7,078 nt of DNA from Acidobacteriaceae bacterium (GTDB lineage Bacteria; Acidobacteriota; Terriglobia; Terriglobales; Acidobacteriaceae): NCBI GenBank assembly GCA_030042915.1, contig JASHYS010000034.1:1-7078 (forward strand), in the 5' to 3' direction. The notes beneath the pieces were generated by a model, which worked only from the letters and a program-made list of their open reading frames with translations, had not been told where the DNA came from and ran no database searches. Below, in pieces: positions 1 to 4,930 of this stretch (position 1 is its first letter; the number at the start of each line of letters is the position of its first letter). The position numbers and the translations under genes were made by a program.

Positions 1-1
1 T

Positions 2-577
2 TCCGCACTGCTGATGGGCGCGGCGGGATTGCTGGGGGGCACAGTTGGAGCGGTGGTTCTGATCAGTACGCCGCAGCGGACCTTCATGCGCCTGGTGCCG
101 TGGCTGCTGCTGTTCGCCGCGTCGACCTTTGCCGTGAGCCGGCCGGCTTCGCGGGCGCTGGAACGGCTGAAGCTGAAGCGCCACGCGCACGCCGGCGCCG
201 ACGAAACGCACGCGCCGCGCCGCGTGCCGCTGTTTTTTGCGGTCGTGGCGGTGAGCATTTACGTCGGATACTTTGGCGCAGGCGCCGGGTTTCTGTTCAT
301 GACGCTGCTGGCGCTTTTCGGCTACGAAAACATCAACGCCATCAACGCGCTGAAGGTGGTGGCGAACCTGCTCGCCAACGGCATCGCTTTTGTGATTTTC
401 ATTGCCGATGGCCAGGTGGTTTGGCGCTATTGCGTGGCGGCCATGATCGCTGCGGGTATTGGCGGCTACGCGTCGGCCAGCCTGGCGCGCCGCATTCCGC
501 AACCCGTGCTGCGCGCGCTGGTGGTGGTCATCGGGCTGGGGATGGCGGCGTGGTTCTTCTGGAGAAACAGTCCATAG
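2..577 (+). CDS. TauE/SafE family membrane permease, 3' part (5' truncated by window edge)
   Basis: The reading frame is open from base 2, so this is the C-terminal part of a longer gene (an in-frame ATG at 14 is internal). TauE/SafE (formerly DUF81) proteins are inner-membrane permeases linked to export or uptake of sulfite, sulfonates and other organic anions; the substrate here cannot be read from sequence. Counting from the ATG at 14, hydrophobic segments lie near residues 1-18, 28-45, 72-105, 112-130, 137-157 and 165-182. A basic, His/Arg-rich loop (about 46-71) separates the two halves. The second half has the family's glycine-rich YVGYFGAGAGF stretch (about 83-93), then an INALKVVANLLANG segment and a C-terminal helix pair, as in family members. 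The first half ends in a typical RLVPWLLLFA segment. The last Ser and Pro codons and the TAG stop lie inside a 7-bp repeat array. Family call is firm; substrate is unknown. Confidence 0.88.
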   Translation, partial: SALLMGAAGLLGGTVGAVVLISTPQRTFMRLVPWLLLFAASTFAVSRPASRALERLKLKRHAHAGADETHAPRRVPLFFAVVAVSIYVGYFGAGAGFLFMTLLALFGYENINAINALKVVANLLANGIAFVIFIADGQVVWRYCVAAMIAAGIGGYASASLARRIPQPVLRALVVVIGLGMAAWFFWRNSP

Positions 578-603
578 TTTGCAGTTCATAGTTCATAGCT
601 TGC
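569..603 (+). repeat. 7-bp phased repeat array (AGTTNNN-like), left arm of an inverted pair
   Basis: Five consecutive units start with AG at exact 7-bp spacing: 569, 576, 583, 590 and 597. Two adjacent units (583-589, 590-596) are identical, AGTTCAT; the outer units are degenerate (AGTCCAT, AGTTTGC, AGCTTGC). The array overlaps the last codons and stop of the permease gene. Bases 576-596 match the reverse complement of 664-684 at 17 of 21 positions, so this array faces the one at 660-687 across a 67-nt core. The core begins with a 12-bp perfect palindrome at 600-611 containing GCGGCCGC. Function unknown; it could be a 3' hairpin, a slippage-generated repeat or a mobile palindromic element. 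Confidence 0.65.
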
Positions 604-659
604 GGCCGCAAACCGAACCAGCAGCTAAGAAAGCTGAGTGAGGAACCCCAGCCGCTGTG

Positions 660-687
660 AACCAGGAACTGAGAACTGTAAACTGTA
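660..687 (-). repeat. 7-bp phased repeat array (AACTNNN on + strand), right arm of the inverted pair
   Basis: Four units begin with AAC at exact 7-bp spacing (660, 667, 674, 681): AACCAGG, AACTGAG, then AACTGTA twice. Read on the minus strand they become AGTTNNN units, the same pattern as the array at 569-603, so the two arrays are inverted relative to each other. The array ends 3 nt before the ATG of the DUF971-like gene, and its last two units contain a candidate -10 box. Confidence 0.62.
679..684 (+). promoter_or_regulatory. Candidate -10 box (TAAACT) of a leaderless promoter for the DUF971-like gene
   Basis: TAAACT fits the TANNNT core of a -10 element and ends exactly 6 nt before the ATG at 691, which would put the transcription start on the A of the start codon. 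There is no Shine-Dalgarno sequence in front of that ATG. No convincing -35 hexamer is visible at 16-18 nt spacing. The box is built from the heptamer array at 660-687. The call leans on the same geometry recurring at three other genes in the window. Confidence 0.4.
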
Positions 688-690
688 GTC

Positions 691-1146
691 ATGAGCCACG
701 AAGGCATCCGTTTCGCGAGCAAAGAAGAGCAGGCACGCGAAAGCGCGCAGAACCGGCCGCTGGCCCGCATCGCGTTCACGCCGGAAAAAGTGCGCGTGCT
801 GCTCACCGAAGGCAAGGGGCTGGAGATCGACTGGGCCGACGGTCACAAAAGCGCGTGGAGCTTTGCCTGGCTGCGCGATGCCTGCCCTTGCGCTACCTGC
901 GTGGACGAGCGCAATGCCGAGGGCCGCAAGCCGGGCCAGCCCAAATCGAAGCCGGCCGCGCTGCTGCCTATGTACGCGCCGCCGCCCAAGCCGGCCAGCG
1001 CCCATCCGGTGGGCCGCTACGCCATCCAGTTCAACTGGCTCGACGGCCACTCGGGCGGAATTTATTCGTGGGAGTATCTGCGCCGCGTGTGCCAGTGCGC
1101 GGAGTGCACCTTCAGCCGTGACGAAGCTACCGGCACGCCGAACTGA
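691..1146 (+). CDS. DUF971 / gamma-butyrobetaine hydroxylase N-terminal-like protein with two Cys clusters
   Basis: A 151-residue protein with the DUF971 (GBBH-like N-terminal) fold from about residue 40 to 140. The first signature runs LEIDWADGH (44-52), then WLRDACPCATC (60-70); the second is DGHSGGIYSWEYLRR (118-132). In gamma-butyrobetaine hydroxylase the equivalent Cys-x-Cys-x-x-Cys plus a later His bind structural zinc; here C65, C67, C70 and H120 fit. A second cluster with the same spacing, C134-x-C136-x-x-C139, follows at the C-terminus. The N-terminal 35 residues are charged and unlike the domain. No catalytic 2-oxoglutarate-oxygenase domain follows, so it is a stand-alone domain, as in many bacteria, where fusion to ApbC/Mrp-type proteins hints at metal or Fe-S handling. 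The ATG at 691 is chosen because a stop lies in frame at 679-681. The gene converges on the next one with 8 nt between stops. Confidence 0.85.
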   Translation: MSHEGIRFASKEEQARESAQNRPLARIAFTPEKVRVLLTEGKGLEIDWADGHKSAWSFAWLRDACPCATCVDERNAEGRKPGQPKSKPAALLPMYAPPPKPASAHPVGRYAIQFNWLDGHSGGIYSWEYLRRVCQCAECTFSRDEATGTPN

Positions 1147-1154
1147 TTTCCGGA

Positions 1155-1646
1155 TTAGTTTGCCGACGCCGGAAGGGGAAGGTCGGAGTTGTAGGTGTCG
1201 ACAATGCACTTCCATCTTCCGCCCGGCTGCTTCTTCCAGACCTCAAGGAATTTGCCGGTGTCGTTCACGGCACCGCTCCCGCCCGAAGCGCCAATCGTGA
1301 GTTTGTAGCTGCCGTAGATGTAGCCCAGCTCGCCGGATTGCGCCACTTCAACCTTCATCCATTCCCACGAGACCGATGTGTGCGGGCCCAGGAGTCCTGC
1401 CCACGACTTGCGAATCGACTCCTTGTCGGTTGCCATGGGCGCATTGGGCGGCAACAGAACGGCGTTATCCGCGTAGAAGGCGACCGTGCCGTCAAGATCG
1501 TTTCGCGCAGCAGTGGCGGACCACTGTTCGTCGAGGCGGCGAAGCTCAGATTCCGCCGCGTGCCGATCGGGCGCGGCTGTTTGTTGACCATGGACTGCCG
1601 TAACGCACAGCACGGCCGCCATGATGGTGAATGGGATCTTGGACAT
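1155..1646 (-). CDS. Exported SnoaL/DUF4440-like (NTF2 fold) protein
   Basis: A 163-residue protein. Residues 1-20 look like a Sec signal peptide: MSKIP, a hydrophobic stretch to about residue 18, and a cleavage site after V-H-G20. C14 is preceded by Leu, so it is not a convincing lipobox. The mature part fits the DUF4440/SgcJ-like NTF2 family: LRRLDEQWSATAARNDLDG (35-53), FYADNAVLLPPNAP (57-70), then IRKSW (78-82). A C-terminal beta-sheet region ends in GRWKCIVDTYNSD (143-155). Members are small alpha+beta barrels found as periplasmic proteins, isomerase-like enzymes or ligand-binding domains; no catalytic residues can be assigned here. It has no Shine-Dalgarno sequence and appears leaderless (TACACT box 6 nt upstream). 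It is divergent from the oxidoreductase operon at 1708 and may share its control region. Confidence 0.85.
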   Translation of the reverse strand: MSKIPFTIMAAVLCVTAVHGQQTAAPDRHAAESELRRLDEQWSATAARNDLDGTVAFYADNAVLLPPNAPMATDKESIRKSWAGLLGPHTSVSWEWMKVEVAQSGELGYIYGSYKLTIGASGGSGAVNDTGKFLEVWKKQPGGRWKCIVDTYNSDLPLPASAN

Positions 1647-1652
1647 GTGCGG

Positions 1653-1680
1653 AGTGTACCATTGGCCTGATCTCTGACCA
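1653..1680 (-). promoter_or_regulatory. Candidate leaderless promoter of the DUF4440-like gene
   Basis: On the minus strand, TACACT (complement of 1653-1658) ends exactly 6 nt before the ATG at 1646, placing the expected transcription start on the A of ATG. A weak -35 candidate, TGGTCA (complement of 1675-1680, 4 of 6 to TTGACA), lies 16 nt further upstream. It overlaps the -35 candidate of the divergent gene almost base for base. Confidence 0.5.
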
Positions 1681-1687
1681 CTGAACC
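1667..1687 (+). repeat. Three-unit 7-bp repeat (CTGANNN) in a divergent promoter region
   Basis: CTGATCT, CTGACCA and CTGAACC follow one another without a gap at 1667, 1674 and 1681. The middle unit lies at the midpoint of the 61-bp divergent intergenic region and contains the overlapping -35 candidates for both genes. With only three degenerate units, chance cannot be excluded. No inverted partner is visible nearby. Confidence 0.45.
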
Positions 1688-1701
1688 CCGTCTTCTACAA
1701 T
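1674..1701 (+). promoter_or_regulatory. Candidate leaderless promoter of the HIBDH-family/SDR operon
   Basis: CTGACC (1674-1679, 4 of 6 to TTGACA), a 16-nt spacer, and TACAAT (1696-1701, 5 of 6 to TATAAT). The -10 box ends exactly 6 nt before the ATG at 1708, so a normal start point would fall on the start codon itself. There is no Shine-Dalgarno sequence between the box and the ATG. This is the best promoter match in the window. Confidence 0.6.
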
Positions 1702-1707
1702 CAGCGC

Positions 1708-2580
1708 ATGAAGATTGGTTTTCTTGGCCTGGGCAAAATGGGCGCGCCCATGGCGAAGCACCTGATTGCCGCCGGCCACGAGTTGCGCGTGTGGAACCGC
1801 ACCGAAGGCAAGACGGAACCGCTCCTGCGCGAGGGCGCCATTGCCGCGGCCACACCGGCGGAAGCCGAACTGGGCGCCGATGCCGTCATCACTATGCTGT
1901 TCGATGATGCGGCCAACGAAGAGGTGATTTTCGGCCCGAACGGATTGATGGACGCGCTGAGCCCTGGCGTGCTTCATCTATCGTGCAGCACCATTAGCGT
2001 TGCACTGAGCGAGCGTTTGACCAAGGAGCACGCGCGGAGCGGCATCGACTTTGTGGCTGCGCCGGTCTTCGGGCGGCCTGAAATCGCCGAACAGGGACGG
2101 CTTTGGATCGTGGCCGCCGGCAACGAAAATGCCGTGGCCCGCGCGCGCCCGCTGCTGGAACCGCTGTCGCGCGGGATTTCAGTGGTAGGCGCGGAGCCGC
2201 CGATGGCGCACGCCGTCAAACTGGGCGGCAATTTTCTCATCAGCGCAATGATTCAGTCGCTCAGCCAGGCGTTTGTTTTTGCGGCGGGGCAGGGAATCGA
2301 GCCCGAAACTTTTCTTGAAACCGTCAACAGCGCGCTTTTTCAGTCGCCGTTTTATGCGGCCTACGGCAAAGTGATGCTACATCCTCCCCAGCGTCCCGGA
2401 GCTACGATCGAATTGGGCGAAAAAGATTTGCGGTTGCTGCGCGAAGCCGCGGCCAGCCGCGGAACGTGCTTGAGCTTGCCCGAAACGCTGGCCCAGGTGT
2501 TTGCCCAGGCCCGCGCCGCTGGGTTCGCGGGGGAAGATTGGGCGGTGGGCATGTACCGCGTATCACAGCAAGGCATTTGA
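1708..2580 (+). CDS. NAD(P)-dependent oxidoreductase, beta-hydroxyacid dehydrogenase (HIBDH/GLYR) family
   Basis: A 290-residue soluble enzyme of the 3-hydroxyisobutyrate dehydrogenase family, full length (members are about 285-300). The N-terminal Rossmann domain opens with KIGFLGLGKMGAPMAKHL; GLGKMG is residues 7-12. N30-R31-T32 at the end of strand beta-2 is the arrangement usual in NADPH-preferring members. STIS is at 94-97. The inter-domain helix carries K171-x-x-x-N175 (KLGGN), the expected catalytic Lys and Asn. EKDLRLL (238-244) matches the family's C-terminal KDL motif. Two departures from the textbook family are visible. The substrate-carboxylate loop normally written SGG reads VFGRP (120-124), and the usual Glu in the helix after Lys171 is Gln187. 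I recall this VFGRP form as a distinct subgroup annotated only as NAD(P)-dependent oxidoreductase. Substrate unknown. First gene of a likely operon; the SDR starts 23 nt downstream. Confidence 0.88.
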   Translation: MKIGFLGLGKMGAPMAKHLIAAGHELRVWNRTEGKTEPLLREGAIAAATPAEAELGADAVITMLFDDAANEEVIFGPNGLMDALSPGVLHLSCSTISVALSERLTKEHARSGIDFVAAPVFGRPEIAEQGRLWIVAAGNENAVARARPLLEPLSRGISVVGAEPPMAHAVKLGGNFLISAMIQSLSQAFVFAAGQGIEPETFLETVNSALFQSPFYAAYGKVMLHPPQRPGATIELGEKDLRLLREAAASRGTCLSLPETLAQVFAQARAAGFAGEDWAVGMYRVSQQGI

Positions 2581-2590
2581 ACGCGCCTGT

Positions 2591-2596
2591 AGGATG
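2591..2596 (+). promoter_or_regulatory. Shine-Dalgarno of the YdfG-like SDR gene
   Basis: AGGATG lies 7 nt before the ATG at 2604, inside the short gap after the upstream stop. It fits translation of an internal operon cistron and contrasts with the Shine-Dalgarno-less first gene at 1708. Confidence 0.55.
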
Positions 2597-2603
2597 ATGC
2601 CAG

Positions 2604-3374
2604 ATGAAACTCAAAGGGAAAATCGTGTTTATCTCCGGGGCCAGCGCGGGCATTGGCGCGGCTACCGCGCTCGCGTTTGCGGGTGAAGGTGCGCGGCTGC
2701 TGCTGGCCGCCCGGAGGGCCGGCAAGCTGGCCGACGTGGCCTCGCGCGCACTCAGCCGGGGCGCTGCTGCCGTGCACTCCATTGACCTTGATGTGCGCCA
2801 CCGCCATGCTGTGCAGCGCACCATTGACGAGCTGCCCCAGGAGTGGGCCGAGATCGACGTGCTGGTGAACAATGCCGGCCTGAGCCGCGGCATGGACAAG
2901 CTGTACACCGGTCGCGTCGAAGACTGGGAAGAAATGGTCGACACCAACGTCAAGGGACTGCTGTACGTGGCGCGTGCCGTGATTCCCGGGATGGTGGTGC
3001 GCCGGCGCGGCCACGTAGTAACTCTGGGGTCGATGGCGGGCGAGATCGTTTATCCCAACGGCGCGGTTTATTGCGGAACCAAGGCAGCGGCGCGCGCTAT
3101 CAACGACGGCCTGCGCGAAGACCTGCTAGGGACTCCGGTGCGCGTCACCAGCGTCGATCCCGGCCTGGTGGAAACGGATTTCAGCCTGGTGCGTTTTCAC
3201 GGCGACGCCTCGCGCGCCTCCAAGGTCTACAAGGGGATCAAGCCTCTTAAGGCGGAAGACATTGCGGATGTAATCCTGTGGGCGGTGACGCGGCCCGATC
3301 ACGTGAACATCGCGCGGGTCTCGCTTTCGTCGGTGGATCAGGCCAACACGCTGCTTATCCATCGCGAGCAGTAA
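2604..3374 (+). CDS. ydfG: Short-chain dehydrogenase, YdfG-like NADP-dependent 3-hydroxy acid dehydrogenase
   Basis: A 256-residue classical SDR. The cofactor loop SGASAGIG is at 11-18 and AARR (35-38) follows beta-2, with Arg favouring NADP(H). NNAG is at 89-92. The catalytic tetrad is N115, S143, Y156 and K160 (Y-C-G-T-K). Beyond the generic SDR motifs it matches E. coli YdfG as I recall it across much of its length: a VEDWEEMVDTN segment (105-115), a RAVIPGMV segment, VRVTSVDPGLVETDFS with VRF after it, and a C-terminal PDHVNI (about 232-237). E. coli YdfG oxidises L-allo-threonine, serine and 3-hydroxy acids and reduces malonic semialdehyde. The same class of reaction fits the upstream HIBDH-family gene, since both families act on 3-hydroxy acids or their semialdehydes. 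The exact substrate here is inference. It is preceded by AGGATG at 7 nt. Confidence 0.9.
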   Translation: MKLKGKIVFISGASAGIGAATALAFAGEGARLLLAARRAGKLADVASRALSRGAAAVHSIDLDVRHRHAVQRTIDELPQEWAEIDVLVNNAGLSRGMDKLYTGRVEDWEEMVDTNVKGLLYVARAVIPGMVVRRRGHVVTLGSMAGEIVYPNGAVYCGTKAAARAINDGLREDLLGTPVRVTSVDPGLVETDFSLVRFHGDASRASKVYKGIKPLKAEDIADVILWAVTRPDHVNIARVSLSSVDQANTLLIHREQ

Positions 3375-3390
3375 GGCAGGGCATCAGCGA

Positions 3391-3519
3391 GTTAGCATCC
3401 CACCCTTCGCGCGGTAAGGCTGCGCGAGGGATGGGGCAACGAAGGATGGGCAACGTGTGTTGGCGAGGCAGCAGGCAGACGGCGGTTTGGGATCGGGGAG
3501 CTAACAGCTAAGAGCTGCT
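3391..3519. repeat. Intergenic palindromic element: inner CCCACCC/GGGATGGGG hairpin, outer heptamer ends
   Basis: The gap after the SDR gene holds three visible structures. An imperfect hairpin pairs 3399-3412 (CCCACCCTTCGCGC) with 3422-3436 (GCGCGAGGGATGGGG) over a 9-nt loop. A direct repeat follows, GGATGGGGCAACG at 3429-3441 and GGATGGGCAACG at 3444-3455. The outer ends are GTTAGC (3391-3396) facing three 7-bp-phased units AGCTAAC, AGCTAAG and AGCTGCT (3499-3519). The inner hairpin resembles the one at 4965-5011, including the GGATGGGGCA end. The hairpin could act as an SDR terminator although no T-run follows. The element ends 2 nt before the stop of the minus-strand gene. Confidence 0.5.
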
Positions 3520-3521
3520 TC

Positions 3522-3830
3522 TTAGTCCAGCGCCTGGATCTGGGCGTCGATGTGCGCTAAAGCGGCCTCGAGGGCTGCGCGACGTCCGGGATTCGAGGTT
3601 CTTCGCGAGAGGATGCTTTCGCGCTCAAGGTGAAGAACCTGCTTCTGCCTTTCGCGAGCGGTGCGCTGCTGCTCGGCCACGCGCCGGGCTTCTTCGGTTA
3701 TGTGGGTGCTGGCGGGGTTCGATGCATTGGGTGAAAGCCCGCGCGCCGGGAGCCCGGATTGGAGTGCAGGGACGTCTGAGACACTTGCCATTTGTTCTGC
3801 CACCGATTTACTTTCCCATCCGCGAGCCAT
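3522..3830 (-). CDS. Conserved hypothetical protein, small helical/coiled-coil (MARGWESKS type)
   Basis: A 102-residue protein with no signal peptide or membrane segment. It starts MARGWESKSVAEQMA. A Ser/Pro/Ala-rich linker (about 16-43) leads to a highly charged helix (about 45-76: EEARRVAEQQRTARERQ and on), then a second helix, RRAALEAALAHIDAQIQALD (83-102). The turn between them reads SRRTSNPG. I recall small proteins with this opening and with a RTSNP..RRAALEAAL ending as conserved hypotheticals in Acidobacteria, but no function is known to me. Evidence that it is real: the ordered charged-helix composition and a TAGAAT box exactly 6 nt before its ATG. There is no Shine-Dalgarno sequence. 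It is divergent from the MDR gene at 3910 across 79 bp. Confidence 0.72.
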   Translation of the reverse strand: MARGWESKSVAEQMASVSDVPALQSGLPARGLSPNASNPASTHITEEARRVAEQQRTARERQKQVLHLERESILSRRTSNPGRRAALEAALAHIDAQIQALD

Positions 3831-3836
3831 ATTCTC

Positions 3837-3842
3837 ATTCTA
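3837..3842 (-). promoter_or_regulatory. Candidate -10 box (TAGAAT) of a leaderless promoter for the small hypothetical gene
   Basis: On the minus strand TAGAAT (5 of 6 to TATAAT) ends exactly 6 nt before the ATG at 3830. No Shine-Dalgarno sequence lies between. No -35 hexamer with more than weak similarity sits at 16-18 nt. The geometry is the same as at 679-684, 1653-1658 and 1696-1701. Confidence 0.45.
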
Positions 3843-3897
3843 ATGGGTTTGACGCGGCCAGCGTCCCGCAAAATGGCAATGCGCAAACATGGCCGCA

Positions 3898-3904
3898 GGG
3901 AGGA
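3898..3904 (+). promoter_or_regulatory. Shine-Dalgarno that fixes the MDR gene start at 3910
   Basis: GGGAGGA lies 5 nt before ATG 3910. The alternative upstream ATG at 3889 has no Shine-Dalgarno sequence and would add seven residues (MAAGRTR) ahead of the normal family N-terminus MRAWQ. The strong site therefore supports 3910. Confidence 0.8.
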
Positions 3905-3909
3905 CCCGC

Positions 3910-4914
3910 ATGCGTGCGTGGCAGATTTCATCATTCGGCATTGATTCTTTGGAGTTTGTAGAGAGGCCGACGCCCACACCGGGGCCCGGCGAAGTGCTGG
4001 TAGGTGTGCGCGCGGTTTCTTACAATTATCGCGATCTGATGGTGGTGAAGGGGCTTTACAACCCCAAAATGAAGCTACCGCGCATTCCCTGTTCCGACGC
4101 TGCCGGGGAAGTGGTGGCCGTGGGCGCCGACGTGACCAAGTGGCGGGCGGGCGATCGCGTGGCCGGCATCTTTATGCAGAATTGGGTCGACGGGCCGTTG
4201 ACGGCGGCCAAGGCGCGGGGGGCGCTGGGCGGCGACATTGATGGCGTGCTGGCCGACTACGTGGTGCTCAAGGAAGACGGGTTGGTCGGCATTCCCGATC
4301 ACCTCAGCTACCAGGAAGGCGCGACTCTGCCTTGCGCCGCGATTGCGGCCTGGAACGCGCTGGCCGCGGGTGAGCTCAAGCCGGGCGCAACCGTCCTGAT
4401 CCAGGGCACGGGCGGCGTTTCGATCTTCGCGCTGCAGTTTGCGCGGCTCAAAGGCGCGCGGGTTCTGGGTCTTTCGTCGAGCCAGGAAAAGCTGGAGCGG
4501 GCCAAGGCCATGGGCCTCGATGCGGGGCTGAACTACCGCGACAATCCCGAGTGGGACCTCTGGGCGAACGAGCAGACGGGCGGCGAAGGCGTGGACCTGG
4601 TGGTGGACGTGGGCGGCGCGGGCACACTGGCGCGCTCGCTTCGCGCCATCCGGCCAGGCGGAACGGTGGCCCAGGTGGGCGCGCTGGCCGCTTCTACTGA
4701 CCCCTTTCCCATTCCGCTGATCATTCACAAAACGGCGCGCATCCGAGGCATCTACGTGGGTTCGCGGAAGGACTTCTTAGACATGAATCGCGCCATCGCG
4801 CTTACCGAGATGCGTCCTGTGGGCGAAGCCTTCGACTGGTCCCAGGCGCGCGAAGTCTTCAAGTTTCTTGAAGAGGCTACGCACTTTGGCAAGCTGGTGT
4901 TGACGGTGAGTTGA
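3910..4914 (+). CDS. Medium-chain dehydrogenase/reductase, zinc-less alcohol dehydrogenase / quinone oxidoreductase type
   Basis: A 334-residue MDR-superfamily enzyme, full length for the group. The GroES-like domain (about 1-150) shows PGPGEVLVGVRAVSYNYRD (24-42) and IPCSDAAGEVVAVG (59-72), then GDRV (81-84). The Rossmann domain carries the cofactor loop QGTGGVSIFALQFA (165-178). The C-terminus ends HFGKLVLTVS. The catalytic-zinc cysteine of classical alcohol dehydrogenases is replaced (NYRD at 39-42 in place of C-G-T-D), and the four-Cys structural-zinc loop is missing. A zinc-independent NADPH reductase is therefore more likely than an alcohol dehydrogenase, despite the zinc-dependent label databases often give relatives of this type. 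A loop at 92-112 (WVDGPLTAAKARGALGGDIDG) is typical of the subgroup I recall as MDR7. Substrate unknown. The gene converges on the Hcp-like gene with a palindromic element between. Confidence 0.88.
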   Translation: MRAWQISSFGIDSLEFVERPTPTPGPGEVLVGVRAVSYNYRDLMVVKGLYNPKMKLPRIPCSDAAGEVVAVGADVTKWRAGDRVAGIFMQNWVDGPLTAAKARGALGGDIDGVLADYVVLKEDGLVGIPDHLSYQEGATLPCAAIAAWNALAAGELKPGATVLIQGTGGVSIFALQFARLKGARVLGLSSSQEKLERAKAMGLDAGLNYRDNPEWDLWANEQTGGEGVDLVVDVGGAGTLARSLRAIRPGGTVAQVGALAASTDPFPIPLIIHKTARIRGIYVGSRKDFLDMNRAIALTEMRPVGEAFDWSQAREVFKFLEEATHFGKLVLTVS

Positions 4915-4930
4915 GGCAGCGGAGTCAGGT

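Noticed and set aside
569..687. CRISPR-like repeats
   Set aside because: The units are 7 bp, contiguous and degenerate, with no spacers of unique sequence and no cas genes.
625..1215. 196-codon minus-strand open frame
   Set aside because: It covers the DUF971-like gene antisense and has no recognisable domain; the plus-strand gene explains the region.
2361..3014. 217-codon minus-strand open frame across the HIBDH-family/SDR junction
   Set aside because: Shadow of two well-supported plus-strand enzymes; no motif.
3849..3880. TTGACG followed by AT-richer bases as a promoter for the MDR gene
   Set aside because: The -35 match is good but no acceptable -10 occurs at 15-19 nt spacing (AAAATG or AATGGC at best).
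4075..4728. 217-codon minus-strand open frame
   Set aside because: It lies wholly inside the MDR dehydrogenase gene, is low-complexity Arg/His/Ala-rich, and has no domain.
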